This document shows positions 1 through 9,560 of a stretch of DNA of 64,000 nt, piece by piece. The stretch spans positions 682,001-746,000 of the forward strand of contig NZ_FOFL01000001.1 of the NCBI RefSeq assembly GCF_900110945.1. Direction: 5' to 3'. Under the pieces are notes generated by a model. The model was not told where the DNA came from, did not search any database, and worked only from the letters and a program-made list of their open reading frames with translations. The DNA comes from Devosia sp. YR412 (GTDB lineage Bacteria > Pseudomonadota > Alphaproteobacteria > Rhizobiales > Devosiaceae). The position numbers and the translations under genes are program-made. Position 1 is the first letter of the stretch. Every line of letters begins with the position of its first letter.

Positions 1-2
1 TC

Positions 3-1799
3 CTGACCATGCAGAAGACCGTGATTAACGGCGAAACCGTACCGATCTTCGGCGGCGTCTTCGCAATTTTTGGCCATGGCAATGTGGCCGGCGTCGGCGA
101 GGCGCTGTATGGCATCAAGGACACGCTGCCGACCTATCGGGCGCAGAATGAACAGGGCATGGCCAATGCCGCCGTGGCTTTCGCCAAGGCCAGTTTCCGC
201 CGCCGCTTCATGGCCTGTACCACGTCCATCGGCCCTGGCGCCCTTAACATGATCACCTCGGCTGCGCTGGCGCATGTGAACCGCATTCCGGTTCTACTGC
301 TGCCGGGCGACGTCTTCGCCAATCGCCTGCCCGATCCGGTGCTGCAGCAGGCCGAAGACTTTGGCGACGGGACCATTACGGTCAATGACGCTTTCAAGCC
401 GGTCAGCCGCTATTTCGATCGCATCACCCGGCCCGAGCAGATCATCCCTGCCCTGCGCCGCGCCATGCAGGTGCTCACCGACCCAGCGGAGTGCGGCCCG
501 GTGACGCTCAGCCTCTGCCAGGATGTGCAGGCCGAGGCCTATGACTATCCCGAGAGCTTTTTCGAGGAAAAAGTCTGGGGCGTCCGGCGCATCATGCCGG
601 ATGCCGACGAATTCGCCACGGCCGCCACGGCCCTGCTGCAGTCGAAGAAGCCGGTGATCATTGCCGGCGGCGGCGTGCTCTATTCGGAAGCCACCAAGAC
701 ACTGCGCACTTTTGCCGAACGCTATGGCGTGCCGGTGCTGGAAACCCAGGCCGGTAAATCCAGCCTGCCGCATGACCATGACCTTAACATGGGGTCGGTG
801 GGCGTTACCGGCACTTCGGCCTCGAACCAATTGGCCGAAGAGGCTGATCTGGTGCTGGCCGTCGGCACGCGGCTGCAGGATTTCACCACCGGGTCTTGGG
901 CGCTGTTCAAGAATGAAGACCTGCAAATTATCGGCCTCAATGTGCAGCCCTTCGATGCGCACAAGCACCGCGCCCTGCCCCTGGTCGGCGATGCCAAGGC
1001 AACGCTCGACGCGCTGAACCAGGCGCTGACCGGTTGGCAGGTCGACAGCGACTGGACCGACAAGGCTAGGGACGGCAAGGAGACCTGGCTGGCTGCAGCA
1101 GATCGCGCCACCGCCTCGACAAATGCGGCGCTGCCGTCAGATGCGCAGGTGATTGGTGCCGTGCAGCGGGCGCGGGAAAATGCCGTGCTGGTCTGTGCGG
1201 CCGGCGGCTTGCCGGGGGAACTCCACAAGCTGTGGAAGGCCAATGGCCCCGGCAGCTACCACATGGAATATGGCTTTTCGACCATGGGCTATGAGATCGC
1301 CGGGGGCCTCGGCGTCAAGCTGGCGCGGCCAGAGGCCGATGTCGTGGTGATGGTCGGCGACGGCAGCTACATGATGCTCAATTCCGAGATCGCCAGCTCG
1401 ATCATGCTTGGCGCCAAGCTGACCATCGTGCTGCTCGACAATGCCGGCTATGGCTGCATCAACCGGCTGCAGATGGCCACAGGTGGCGCCAATTTCAACA
1501 ATCTCTTGAAGGACACACATCACGTCACCCTGCCCGACATCGACTTTGCCGCGCATGCCGCCTCCATGGGCGCCATTTCGCGCAAGGTCGGCTCCATCGG
1601 CGAACTGGAAACCGCGCTCCAAGAAAGCGAGGGCAATGATCGCACCACGGTCATCGTCATCGAAACCGATCCTCTGGTCACGACGGATGAAGGTGGACAC
1701 TGGTGGGATGTGGCAGTGCCTGAGGTCAGCGAGCGGCCGCAGGTCAAAGCGGCGCGCGAGGCCTATGTGACGGCGCTCAAAGCGCAGCGTATCGGTTAA
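3..1799 (+). CDS. iolD: 3D-(3,5/4)-trihydroxycyclohexane-1,2-dione hydrolase, 5' end outside the window
   Basis: Thiamine-diphosphate enzyme that hydrolyses the ring of trihydroxycyclohexane-1,2-dione to 5-deoxy-glucuronate in myo-inositol breakdown. The 598 visible residues show the N-terminal TPP domain with the activating Glu in YRAQNEQG, and the C-terminal cofactor motif starting GDGSYMMLN and closing at DNAGYG. The frame is open to the left edge. The ATG at position 9 lies where IolD proteins are already well inside the protein (the usual beginning ...LTMAQAL... precedes GVFAIFGHGN by about 30 residues), so I think roughly 10-25 codons are missing and that ATG is internal. iolE follows 13 bases after the stop, so they are co-transcribed. 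Confidence 0.93.
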   Translation: MTMQKTVINGETVPIFGGVFAIFGHGNVAGVGEALYGIKDTLPTYRAQNEQGMANAAVAFAKASFRRRFMACTTSIGPGALNMITSAALAHVNRIPVLLLPGDVFANRLPDPVLQQAEDFGDGTITVNDAFKPVSRYFDRITRPEQIIPALRRAMQVLTDPAECGPVTLSLCQDVQAEAYDYPESFFEEKVWGVRRIMPDADEFATAATALLQSKKPVIIAGGGVLYSEATKTLRTFAERYGVPVLETQAGKSSLPHDHDLNMGSVGVTGTSASNQLAEEADLVLAVGTRLQDFTTGSWALFKNEDLQIIGLNVQPFDAHKHRALPLVGDAKATLDALNQALTGWQVDSDWTDKARDGKETWLAAADRATASTNAALPSDAQVIGAVQRARENAVLVCAAGGLPGELHKLWKANGPGSYHMEYGFSTMGYEIAGGLGVKLARPEADVVVMVGDGSYMMLNSEIASSIMLGAKLTIVLLDNAGYGCINRLQMATGGANFNNLLKDTHHVTLPDIDFAAHAASMGAISRKVGSIGELETALQESEGNDRTTVIVIETDPLVTTDEGGHWWDVAVPEVSERPQVKAAREAYVTALKAQRIG

Positions 1800-1812
1800 G
1801 GGGAATATTGAA

Positions 1813-2730
1813 GTGAAAGCCAAACTTGGCATGTCGCCAATCGCCTGGTGGAACGACGATCTCGTCGAACTCAGCGATGACGTTTCTCTCGAAGAATGCC
1901 TGCGCCAGTCGCGCTCAGCCGGGTTCACCGGCATGGAGAAAGGGCGGCGCTTCCCCGACGATCCGGCAGTGATGCTGCCGATCTTGCGCGCTGCCGACGT
2001 TACGCTGTGCGGCGGCTGGTTCTCCGGTACGCTGGTCGAGGAAGACCTCAGCGCCAACAAGGACCGCATTGCGCCGATGATCGACCTGTTCAAGGCGGTC
2101 AACGCACCCTGCATCGTCTATGGCGAAGTCGGTCGGTCGATCCAGGGCAAGCGCGAGGTGCCGTTGGCGCAGAAGGCAAGGCTCTCGGAAGACGAGATGA
2201 AAGCCTATGCACGCAAGGTCACCGAATTTGGCGAATGGTGCGCCGAACAGGGCATGCCCCTCTCCTACCACCATCACATGGCCGCCGTGGTCGAGACCGA
2301 GCCGGAGCTCGATGCCTTCATGCGCCATTCGGGCGAAGGCATTCCACTGCTGCTCGATGCCGGGCACCTGGCCTTTGCCGGTGGCGACGTGCTGCGCGCG
2401 ATCGATAATCATCACGCCCGCATCAACCATGTGCATGTGAAGGATATCCGCCGTTCGGTGGTGGATGGGCTGGATCGTTCGAAGCAGAGCTTCCTCGATG
2501 CGGTGGCGCTGGGTGCCTTTACTGTGCCGGGCGATGGTTCGCTCGACTTCGGCGCTATCGTGCAGCGATTGGCTGACCATGGCTATGAAGGCTGGTTCGT
2601 GGTCGAGGCCGAACAGGATCCCGTCGCCAATCCGCCACTGAAAATGGCACAGGTCGGGCATAAGGAACTCATCCGCGTCATGAGTGCCGCCGGGTACACC
2701 GTCGAGACAGAGGGCTTCCCCAAGGGGTGA
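1813..2730 (+). CDS. iolE: myo-inosose-2 dehydratase
   Basis: Converts scyllo-inosose (2-keto-myo-inositol) to trihydroxycyclohexane-1,2-dione, the substrate of IolD. It is a 305-residue TIM-barrel protein of normal family length. Family signatures are SPIAWWNDDL at the N terminus, the metal-ligand stretch SYHHHMAAVVET near residue 160, LLDAGHLAFAGG near 185 and HVHVKDIR near 215. The start is GTG. It lies 13 bases after iolD and 45 bases before the small membrane protein gene, inside the iolD-iolE-orf-iolB operon. Confidence 0.95.
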   Translation: MKAKLGMSPIAWWNDDLVELSDDVSLEECLRQSRSAGFTGMEKGRRFPDDPAVMLPILRAADVTLCGGWFSGTLVEEDLSANKDRIAPMIDLFKAVNAPCIVYGEVGRSIQGKREVPLAQKARLSEDEMKAYARKVTEFGEWCAEQGMPLSYHHHMAAVVETEPELDAFMRHSGEGIPLLLDAGHLAFAGGDVLRAIDNHHARINHVHVKDIRRSVVDGLDRSKQSFLDAVALGAFTVPGDGSLDFGAIVQRLADHGYEGWFVVEAEQDPVANPPLKMAQVGHKELIRVMSAAGYTVETEGFPKG

Positions 2731-2775
2731 GCTTTCCCGTAGAACGCCATTCAAAGATGTTTCGGAGACTGGCGC

Positions 2776-3027
2776 ATGGCCCTCAAGCCCAATGACGTGA
2801 ACTGGTTCAAGCCGATGTGGCGGCGCGTCGCCGTCACCGCCTTCCTTGCCGTGTGGTGCGCCTGGGAATGGTTGTGGAACCAGGAGCCCTTCTGGGGCGT
2901 GCTGGTCGGCGCGGCGCTGGCCTATTCGCTGTATAATTTCTTCTACGCCTTCCCCAAAGAGGAGCCGGCCGATGAGCAAATCCCACCTCCTGCTGAAACC
3001 AACGAGCAAGACGGGCCTCGTCCATGA
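2776..3027 (+). CDS. small two-helix membrane protein (DUF3329-like)
   Basis: Predicted 83-residue inner-membrane protein. A short charged N terminus with a WRR motif is followed by two hydrophobic segments, about residues 18-35 and 41-60, then an acidic, proline-rich tail. I recognise it only loosely as one of the short DUF3329-type proteins of Rhizobiales, with no known function. It sits between iolE and iolB, and its last 56 bases overlap the start of iolB in another frame, so translation of the two is probably coupled. A role linked to inositol uptake or metabolism is guesswork. Confidence 0.7.
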   Translation: MALKPNDVNWFKPMWRRVAVTAFLAVWCAWEWLWNQEPFWGVLVGAALAYSLYNFFYAFPKEEPADEQIPPPAETNEQDGPRP

Positions 3028-3772
3028 TGTGACGCCGGCTTCGGCTGGCTGGGGCCATGTCGGCTTCGCGCTGCACAAGCTCGGTACCGGCGAGGTCGCG
3101 GGCGGCGCGGCAGGTGACCGGGAATTGTGCCTGGTGCTGGTCAGCGGCAAGGCGCGGATTTCCGTCGATGGACAGGATTTCGGCGAGATCGGCGAACGCA
3201 TGACGCCCTTCGAAGGCGCGCCCTGGGCGGTCTATGTGCCAAAGGGTAGCGAATGGGTGGCCGACGCCACCACCACCCTCGAGCTGGCGGTGTGTTCGGC
3301 GCCGGGCGGCGGCGAATACAAAGCCCATGTCATCGCGCCCGGCACGCATCCGCGGTTGAGCCGCGGCAAGGGCGCCAATGTGCGCCATGTCTATAATATC
3401 ATGCCCGAGGATGACGGTGCGGCTAACGCGCTGCTGGTGGTGGAGGTGATCACCCCACAAGGCAACACCTCGTCCTATCCGCCGCACAAGCATGACCAGG
3501 ACGACCTGCCCAACGAGAGTTTTCTCGAAGAAACCTATTATCACCGCCTCAACCCGCCGCAGGGCTTTGCCTTCCAGCGGGTCTATACCGATGATCGCTC
3601 GCTGGACGAGGCCATGGCGGTGGAGGATGGCGACGTGACACTGGTGCCGCGCGGCTATCATCCGGTGGCCACGACGGCGGGCTATGATCTCTACTATTTG
3701 AACGTCATGGCCGGGCCGAAGCGCGTATGGAAATTCCACAACGCGGCCGAGCATGAGTGGCTGTTGAAGTAG
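2972..3772 (+). CDS. iolB: 5-deoxy-glucuronate isomerase
   Basis: Isomerises 5-deoxy-D-glucuronate to 2-deoxy-5-keto-D-gluconate, the step after IolD. The 266-residue bicupin protein shows the metal-binding pattern YPPHKHD, then LEETYYHRL, and the C-terminal FHNAAEHEWL found in IolB. The frame is open further upstream, but homology begins at ATG 2972 (MSKSHLLLKP), which follows a GGAG at 2961 and lies within the end of the preceding membrane protein gene. It is the last gene of this plus-strand run and is followed by a hairpin terminator. Confidence 0.94.
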   Translation: MSKSHLLLKPTSKTGLVHDVTPASAGWGHVGFALHKLGTGEVAGGAAGDRELCLVLVSGKARISVDGQDFGEIGERMTPFEGAPWAVYVPKGSEWVADATTTLELAVCSAPGGGEYKAHVIAPGTHPRLSRGKGANVRHVYNIMPEDDGAANALLVVEVITPQGNTSSYPPHKHDQDDLPNESFLEETYYHRLNPPQGFAFQRVYTDDRSLDEAMAVEDGDVTLVPRGYHPVATTAGYDLYYLNVMAGPKRVWKFHNAAEHEWLLK

Positions 3773-3794
3773 GGTTTCAAATATCGAACAGCAA

Positions 3795-3818
3795 AAAGGG
3801 CGCCGCGGGGCGCCCTTT
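3795..3818. terminator. bidirectional terminator between iolB and iolG
   Basis: A perfect 10-bp stem AAAGGGCGCC / GGCGCCCTTT with loop GCGG. On the minus strand the stem is followed by five T residues, so it ends the iolI-to-iolG operon well. On the plus strand the arm ends in TTT, so it can also end iolB. It lies between two convergent stop codons. Confidence 0.88.
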
Positions 3819-3841
3819 CGCATCGGGACGGCTGCGGGAGA

Positions 3842-4879
3842 TCAGCGGCCCTGGAACACACTTTTGTCGGCCAAAGCGCCGGTGACTTCGCTGACCTTGA
3901 CGGCCCGACCTTCCCGGACTGACTTGACGGCCGCATCGGCCAGGGCCAGCGCGATCAGGCCATCGAGGCCGCTCGGCGAGGCTGGCGACTTGGATTCAAC
4001 GGCATCGATGAAGGTACTGATTTCGCGAGCATAGGCTTCGGTGTAGCGGGTCATGAAGAAGTCGTGCAGCGGCGGGCGGGTGTAGCCGGATGCATTGGCG
4101 ACTTCGATGGCGACCGGGCGCTGGTTTTCCGCCGAGACGGCGCCCTTGGAGCCATGCACTTCGATGCGCTGGTCATAGCCATAGGTAGCGCGGCGGGAGT
4201 TGGAAATAGTGGCATGCTTGCCCGAGGCAGTGGCGAGCATGACCGAAACCGAGTCATAATCCCCGGCCGTGCCGATGGCCGGATCGACCAGCACCGAGGC
4301 CTGGGCGGTGACGGTCTCGATCTCCTCGCCGAGCAGCCAGCGGGCCATGTCGAAGTCGTGAATGGTCATGTCGCGGAAAATGCCGCCCGAGCGCTTGATA
4401 TAGTCGACCGGCGGGGCGCCGGGATCGCGCGAGACAATGGTGACCATTTCCACGGCGCCGATCTCGCCCTTGGCGATGACATCGCGCACCGCCTGGAAAT
4501 GCGGATCAAAGCGCCGGTTGAAGCCGACCATCAGGGTGGCGCCTTCCGCATCGACGACCTTGAGGCAGGCCTTCACCCGCTCGACATCGAGATCGATCGG
4601 CTTTTCGCAAAAGATCGCCTTGCCGGCGCGGGAGAATTTTTCGATCAGGTCGGCATGGGTATCAGTGGGGGTGCAGATCACCACGGCATCGATATCGGCC
4701 GCGTTGAGGATGGCCTCGACGCTGCGCACTTCGGCGCCATACTGGCCGGCCAGTTCGCTGGCGGCCTTTTCGAAGGCGTCGGCCACGGCGACGAGCTGGG
4801 CCTTGGAGCTGGAGGTGATGGCCTTGGCGTGAACCTTGCCGATGCGGCCGGCGCCGAGCAGGCCGAAACGAACAGTCAT
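3842..4879 (-). CDS. iolG: inositol 2-dehydrogenase
   Basis: NAD-dependent oxidation of myo-inositol to 2-keto-myo-inositol, the first catabolic step. The 345-residue GFO/IDH/MocA protein has an N-terminal Rossmann motif GLLGAGRIG, the catalytic Lys in CEKPIDL near residue 95, and the catalytic Asp and His in FRDMTIHDFDMARWL near residue 172. It is the last gene of a five-gene minus-strand operon behind iolI, ibpA, iatA and iatP, 47 bases after iatP. Confidence 0.94.
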   Translation of the reverse strand: MTVRFGLLGAGRIGKVHAKAITSSSKAQLVAVADAFEKAASELAGQYGAEVRSVEAILNAADIDAVVICTPTDTHADLIEKFSRAGKAIFCEKPIDLDVERVKACLKVVDAEGATLMVGFNRRFDPHFQAVRDVIAKGEIGAVEMVTIVSRDPGAPPVDYIKRSGGIFRDMTIHDFDMARWLLGEEIETVTAQASVLVDPAIGTAGDYDSVSVMLATASGKHATISNSRRATYGYDQRIEVHGSKGAVSAENQRPVAIEVANASGYTRPPLHDFFMTRYTEAYAREISTFIDAVESKSPASPSGLDGLIALALADAAVKSVREGRAVKVSEVTGALADKSVFQGR

Positions 4880-4926
4880 GATAGTCTCCGGTAGAATGCG
4901 CCGGGAGGTGGCGCGGAATGAAAGGA

Positions 4927-5943
4927 TCAGACCTTTTTGCGCTTTTGCTGGCGGTACTGGTCGGCCACCACGGCGGCAACGATGATCATGCCCTTGATGA
5001 TCTCCTGATAATAGGCATCGACGCGCAGGAAGGTGAAGCCCGAGGTCATGGTGCCGAGGATGATCGTACCGATCACCGTGCCGGTGATGCGCCCCTTGCC
5101 GCCCGAGAGCGAAGTGCCGCCGATGACGGCTGCCGCGATCGCATCGAGTTCATACATAACGCCCATGCCGGCCTGGGCCGTCTGGGCGCGGGCTGCGGTG
5201 ACGAGACCGGCGAGGCCCGCCAGCATGCCGGCGATGGCATAGACCTTGATCAGGTGCTTTTCGATATTGATACCCGAGACGCGGGCGGCCTGTGGGTTGG
5301 CGCCGATGGCATAGGTGAACTTGCCATAGCGGGTATAGCGCAGGGCGATGTGGAAGATCAGCGCCACGCCGAGGAAGATCACCACCGGCCAGATGCTGTA
5401 GCCAATGGAGGTGAAGTCGGGCGTCAGGCCCGATACCGGCTGGCCCTTGGTGTACCATTTGGCCACGCCGCGCGCCGACACCATCATGCCCAGAGTGGCG
5501 ATAAAGGGCGGAATCTTGGTGTAGGAAATCAGCGAGCCATTGATGATGCCGGCCAGCGTGCCGATGGCGAGGCCGATCAGCAGCGGAATGAACACCGGCA
5601 GGCCGACGAGACCGGGATAGACCGGACGGGCCCAGTCGGCGCTCTGGGCAAAGCTGGCGGCGATCATCGCCGTCATGCCCACCACCGAGCCAGAACTCAG
5701 GTCGATGCCACCGGTAATGATCACTTGAGTCACGCCGACCGCAATGATGCCGACGACCGAAACCTGCAGGATCATGATGGTTAGGCGCTGCTGGTTGAGC
5801 AGGAAAGACTGGCCAACGAAGATCCAGCCGAGCAGTTCAAAGGTCAGTGCGATGCCAGCCAGGACCAGCAGGATGGACAGCTCGGTCGGCAGCTTGCGGC
5901 GGCGGACCCGCGCGGGTGCAAGGCTTTCGGAAGTGGTGGTCAT
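4927..5943 (-). CDS. iatP: myo-inositol ABC transporter permease
   Basis: Inner-membrane permease of the CUT2 (ribose/inositol) class, 338 residues with about eight to ten hydrophobic helices. It has the class signature GGIDLSSGSVVG near residue 95 and AAVIGGTSLSGGKGRITGT near the C terminus. The open frame extends upstream, but ATG at 5943 is preceded by GGGGAGGAA and gives the usual short hydrophilic N terminus. The inositol assignment comes from its place between iolG and the ATPase and binding-protein genes in one operon. Confidence 0.87.
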   Translation of the reverse strand: MTTTSESLAPARVRRRKLPTELSILLVLAGIALTFELLGWIFVGQSFLLNQQRLTIMILQVSVVGIIAVGVTQVIITGGIDLSSGSVVGMTAMIAASFAQSADWARPVYPGLVGLPVFIPLLIGLAIGTLAGIINGSLISYTKIPPFIATLGMMVSARGVAKWYTKGQPVSGLTPDFTSIGYSIWPVVIFLGVALIFHIALRYTRYGKFTYAIGANPQAARVSGINIEKHLIKVYAIAGMLAGLAGLVTAARAQTAQAGMGVMYELDAIAAAVIGGTSLSGGKGRITGTVIGTIILGTMTSGFTFLRVDAYYQEIIKGMIIVAAVVADQYRQQKRKKV

Positions 5944-5980
5944 GGCTGGTTCCTCCCCGCGGCAGAATTGAATGGATGGG

Positions 5981-7519
5981 TCATTGCGCCGCCAGTTCCA
6001 TGATCTTGACCTGGTCAGCTTCGCTGCGATCCAGGAAACCGGTGGCACGACCGTGGTGCATGACCATGATGCGGTCGCTCATGCCGAGCACTTCGGGCAG
6101 TTCGGACGAGATCATGATCACGGCGACACCCTGGCGCACCAGTTGGGTCACCAGCTTGTGGATCTCGGCCTTGGCCCCGACGTCAATGCCGCGCGTCGGC
6201 TCGTCGAGAATGAGAATTTTGGGGTTGGTCAGCAGCCAGCGGCCGATAAGCACCTTCTGCTGGTTGCCGCCGGAAAGGTTTTCGACCCGCTCGTCGAGAC
6301 TCGGCGTCTTGACCCGAAGCTTTTGGCTCATGTCCTCACAGACCGCGCTGAGCTTGCCCTGCGTGACGAAACCAAAGCGGGTGTATTTGTCCTGCAACAC
6401 GGCCAGTTGCATGTTTTCCTGGATGTCGAGCATCAACAGGCACCCGGTTTCCTTGCGGTCCTCGGTGATGAAGGCCATGCCGTTCTGGATGGCGACCGTG
6501 GGCGAGGAAATGTCCACCAACTGGCCATTGATGGAAATCGTGCCGCTCGAAGCGGGCGTGACGCCGAAAATGGTCTCGGCGACATTCGAGCGGCCTGAAC
6601 CGACGAGGCCGGCAATGCCGAGGATTTCACCGGCGCGAACGTCGAAGGAAATGTCGGAAAAGACGCCGTCGAGGCTGAGGTCCTTTATCGAGAGCACCAC
6701 CTCGCCGATCGGCACGTCTTCCTTGGGGAACATCTGGATGATTTCGCGCCCGACCATCATGCGGATGATCTCGTCGCGGGTCACGTCCGTCGAAGCATGG
6801 GTGCCGATGTAGCGGCCATCGCGGAACACCGAGAACTCGTCGGCGATATCGAACAGTTCGCTCATCTTGTGGGTGATGTAGATGATGCCTTTGCCCTGGT
6901 CGCGCAGGTCGCGGATGATGCGGAACAGGTGGGCGACCTCAGTCTCGGTCAGGGCCGAGGTGGGCTCGTCCATGATCAGCACGTCGCTCTCGTAGGAGAC
7001 GGCCTTGGCGATCTCGATCATCTGGCGGCTGGCGACGGAGAGCGTCGAAACCTGCACTTCGGGATCGATATCGATATTGAGGCGGGCGAAAAGCTCTTCG
7101 GTCTGGCGGTTGAGCTGGCCGTGGTTGACGAAGCCGAAGCGGTTGAGCGGCTCCCGCCGGATCCAGATGTTTTCCGCTACCGTCATCCATGGCATCAGGT
7201 TGAGTTCCTGATGGATCATGGCAATGCCGTTTTCCAGCGCATCGAGCGGCGACTTGAGGCGGATGTCAGCGCCGCGCAGGGTGACGCTGCCACTGTCAGG
7301 CGTATAGATGCCGGCGATGATCTTCATCAGCGTCGACTTGCCGGCGCCATTCTCGCCCATCAGGGCATGCACGGTGCCACGGCGCAGCTGCAGCGACACA
7401 TCGTCGAGCGCCACCACGCCGGGGAATTCCTTGCGCGCATTCTTGATCTCGAGGAGATAGGGCGCGTTGGGCACAGCGCCGCTTTCGCGGACCGCACGCA
7501 TCGTCTGCGGACTAACCAT
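5981..7519 (-). CDS. iatA: myo-inositol ABC transporter ATP-binding protein
   Basis: Tandem ATPase of a CUT2 sugar importer, 512 residues. The first domain has Walker [10 protein letters not shown] and Walker [11 protein letters not shown]. The second has the degenerate Walker A GLVGSGRS usual for this class, signature LSGGNQQKV and Walker [17 protein letters not shown] at 7519 is chosen because GGGAGA lies just upstream and homology begins soon after. The inositol role rests on position between the binding-protein and permease genes of the iol operon. Confidence 0.88.
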   Translation of the reverse strand: MVSPQTMRAVRESGAVPNAPYLLEIKNARKEFPGVVALDDVSLQLRRGTVHALMGENGAGKSTLMKIIAGIYTPDSGSVTLRGADIRLKSPLDALENGIAMIHQELNLMPWMTVAENIWIRREPLNRFGFVNHGQLNRQTEELFARLNIDIDPEVQVSTLSVASRQMIEIAKAVSYESDVLIMDEPTSALTETEVAHLFRIIRDLRDQGKGIIYITHKMSELFDIADEFSVFRDGRYIGTHASTDVTRDEIIRMMVGREIIQMFPKEDVPIGEVVLSIKDLSLDGVFSDISFDVRAGEILGIAGLVGSGRSNVAETIFGVTPASSGTISINGQLVDISSPTVAIQNGMAFITEDRKETGCLLMLDIQENMQLAVLQDKYTRFGFVTQGKLSAVCEDMSQKLRVKTPSLDERVENLSGGNQQKVLIGRWLLTNPKILILDEPTRGIDVGAKAEIHKLVTQLVRQGVAVIMISSELPEVLGMSDRIMVMHHGRATGFLDRSEADQVKIMELAAQ

Positions 7520-7559
7520 CGCTATGTCTCCCTGCGCTTTTGCGGCGTGGTTGGAGGAG

Positions 7560-7583
7560 GATGCGCCGTCGAGACGGCGCATC
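7560..7583 (-). other. intercistronic mRNA hairpin between ibpA and iatA
   Basis: Inverted repeat GATGCGCCGTC / GACGGCGCATC around a GA centre, giving about ten stem pairs. It lies between the ibpA stop and the iatA start with no T tract on the minus strand. It probably protects the 3' end of the abundant binding-protein message or partly attenuates read-through, which is common after binding-protein genes. Confidence 0.65.
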
Positions 7584-7611
7584 TAGTCATCTGTAGCGAA
7601 GACGAAACGGA

Positions 7612-8565
7612 CTAGTTCTTGGCCTGGTAGTTGGCCAGGTTTTCCGGGGTCACCAGCTCGAAGGGCACCCAGACTTCGCGTTCGACCTTTTCTCCACGGG
7701 CCAGGGCCAAAGCAGCATCGAGCGAGCCGGAGCCCTGGGCGGCAGCGTTCTGGAACACGGTGACGTCGAGATCGCCGGCTTCCATGGCAGCCAGAGCGTC
7801 GGCCGTGGCATCCACACCGCCAACGATCACGGCATCCATGGCGATCCCGCCAGCCTTGAGGGCCTGGATGGCGCCGATGGCCATTTCGTCGTTATTGGCA
7901 ATGACGGCATCGAACTGGATGCCGGCCGAGAGCCAGTTGGTGACAAGATCGGCGCCCTGCTGGCGCGACCAATTGCCAGTCTGCTCGTCGGCGATCTTCA
8001 TGAAGGAGCATTCGGGCGTGGCGATCACGTCATGCACGTCTTGGGTGCGTTGGCGGGCGGCCTGGTTGGAGAGTTCGCCCATCAGGACGACGATATTGGC
8101 TTCCGTCTTGCCGGCCTCGGTCAACAGGCGACAGACTTCCTTGGTCTCGAGCGTACCGGAGTCCACTTCATTGGAGGCCACGAAGGCCTGGTTTTCCGGC
8201 AGGGCGTCCAGGTTGATCGGCTGGCGATTGACGTAGACCAGCGGAATGCCGGCATCGGCGGCCAGCTGGGACATCGGCGCGGTGGCGTCGGTATCGACCG
8301 GATTGACAATGATGGCATCGACTCCCGAAGCGATGAAATTCTGGATCTGGCTCATCTGCTTGGACACGTCGTTCTGCGCGTCTTCGACCTGCAGTTCGAC
8401 GCCATCGAGGGTAGCGCCGTAATCCTGCATGCCATTGCGCAGCACGGTGAGGAAATTGTCGTCGAAGGCGGCCATGGTGACGCCGACAGTCTCGGCATAA
8501 GCAGCGCCGGCAAAGCCGGTGGACAGCATTGTCGTGGCCAGAGCGGCCAGCGCAATCTTCTTCAT
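7612..8565 (-). CDS. ibpA: myo-inositol-binding periplasmic protein
   Basis: Substrate-binding protein of the inositol importer, 317 residues. A signal peptide (MKKIALAALAT..., cleavage after AYA near residue 23) is followed by a type I two-lobed fold typical of RbsB-like proteins: VEDAQNDVSKQMSQIQNFI near residue 55, VNPVDTDATAP near 88 and VIANNDEMAIGAIQAL near 215. ATG 8565 is preceded by GGAGGA. It lies between iolI and iatA in the same operon. Inositol as ligand is inferred from that context. Confidence 0.88.
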   Translation of the reverse strand: MKKIALAALATTMLSTGFAGAAYAETVGVTMAAFDDNFLTVLRNGMQDYGATLDGVELQVEDAQNDVSKQMSQIQNFIASGVDAIIVNPVDTDATAPMSQLAADAGIPLVYVNRQPINLDALPENQAFVASNEVDSGTLETKEVCRLLTEAGKTEANIVVLMGELSNQAARQRTQDVHDVIATPECSFMKIADEQTGNWSRQQGADLVTNWLSAGIQFDAVIANNDEMAIGAIQALKAGGIAMDAVIVGGVDATADALAAMEAGDLDVTVFQNAAAQGSGSLDAALALARGEKVEREVWVPFELVTPENLANYQAKN

Positions 8566-8644
8566 AGTGTTCTCCTCCACAGAGCGGGTGTCCGGTTCGC
8601 ACCCCGTTTTTTCCGGATTTCCCTTTTGCGGGAATAGTTGGGCC

Positions 8645-9469
8645 TTAGGCCGCGCGGGCCTTCAGACCGTCTTTTATGTAGGCCATGGATTCCTCCACCG
8701 CCCCGGCCGGATCGGCCAAGTGACGCAGGTCCTCGGCAAAGGGTTCAAATGATAGCGGACCAGAATAACCACCGCGGCGCAGCGCCGCGATCTGGCCGAT
8801 AGTGTCGAGGCGATCCCTGGGGCCAACCAACAGGCGATGGCTGTCGCGCATGTCACGGACGGCAATATCTGGATCCTCGACACCGGAAATGTGCACCAGC
8901 CCCGTCAGTTCGGGAAACAGCTCAGGCTCGCCGGCCAGATGGTGATGGAATGTGTCATGCGTCAGCCGGAACACCTCGCGGCCACCGGCGGCGTCGATAG
9001 CCGCAACGGCTTCGCGCTTGGACCGCAACGTGCAGCTCTCAAAGCCCAGGCATTCGACGAGGCCGGTGATACCATGCTTACGCAGGATGGGCGCCAGGCC
9101 GATCAGCGCTTCGGTCGCCTTGGCGATCCGCGTCGCACTGTCGAATGCCTGCCCGGAATTGTCAGCCACGAGCACCAGCGCCCTGGCGCCGCTCCCGGCA
9201 CAATAAGCGGCCAGCTCTTCTGCCTCAGCGGCGCGAACCTCGGACCAGATATTGAACTGCTGTAAGGCGTTGATGGAAATGATGGACACATCAGTGTCCA
9301 GTGCGAGCTGGCGGACGCTGGATGCCGGCAGCCCATCAAGGATGGCATTTCCAGCGATGTCGTTGCGGATTTCCACCTGTGGCACGCCGATCCGGGCGGC
9401 CAGTGCAAAGAACGCGGCCAGCGTGAGCTGCGGTGCGGTCATGTGGTTGATCGCAAAGGCGAACGACAA
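8645..9469 (-). CDS. iolI: 2-keto-myo-inositol isomerase
   Basis: Xylose-isomerase-like TIM-barrel enzyme, 274 residues, similar to IolI, which interconverts 2-keto-myo-inositol and 1-keto-D-chiro-inositol. Seen are the N-terminal AINHMTAPQL, a metal-ligand Glu in LVECLGFESC and LTHDTFHHHLAGEPE near residue 175. The start is a TTG with GGGAG eight bases upstream. It is the first gene of the minus-strand inositol operon and lies directly behind the promoter and the GGAA-N6-TTCC operator. Confidence 0.85.
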   Translation of the reverse strand: MSFAFAINHMTAPQLTLAAFFALAARIGVPQVEIRNDIAGNAILDGLPASSVRQLALDTDVSIISINALQQFNIWSEVRAAEAEELAAYCAGSGARALVLVADNSGQAFDSATRIAKATEALIGLAPILRKHGITGLVECLGFESCTLRSKREAVAAIDAAGGREVFRLTHDTFHHHLAGEPELFPELTGLVHISGVEDPDIAVRDMRDSHRLLVGPRDRLDTIGQIAALRRGGYSGPLSFEPFAEDLRHLADPAGAVEESMAYIKDGLKARAA

Positions 9470-9528
9470 GTCCCTAACTCCCCATCACGCCAGGCAGGTT
9501 TTTTGAGCCCGGTCATTTCTTGACCCAA

Positions 9529-9557
9529 ATGAAACACAGGTTCCGTAAAATTGTCAA
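9529..9557 (-). promoter_or_regulatory. candidate sigma70-type promoter of iolI
   Basis: Read on the minus strand there is a perfect -35 box TTGACA (9557 down to 9552), a 17-base spacer and TTTCAT (9534 down to 9529), which matches the -10 consensus at four of six positions. Transcription would start some 50 bases before the TTG of iolI. Confidence 0.5.
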
Positions 9558-9560
9558 TGC

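Noticed and set aside
4399-4425. Frame shadow peptide in iolG as a small gene
   Set aside because: Lies wholly inside iolG antisense; no start signal.
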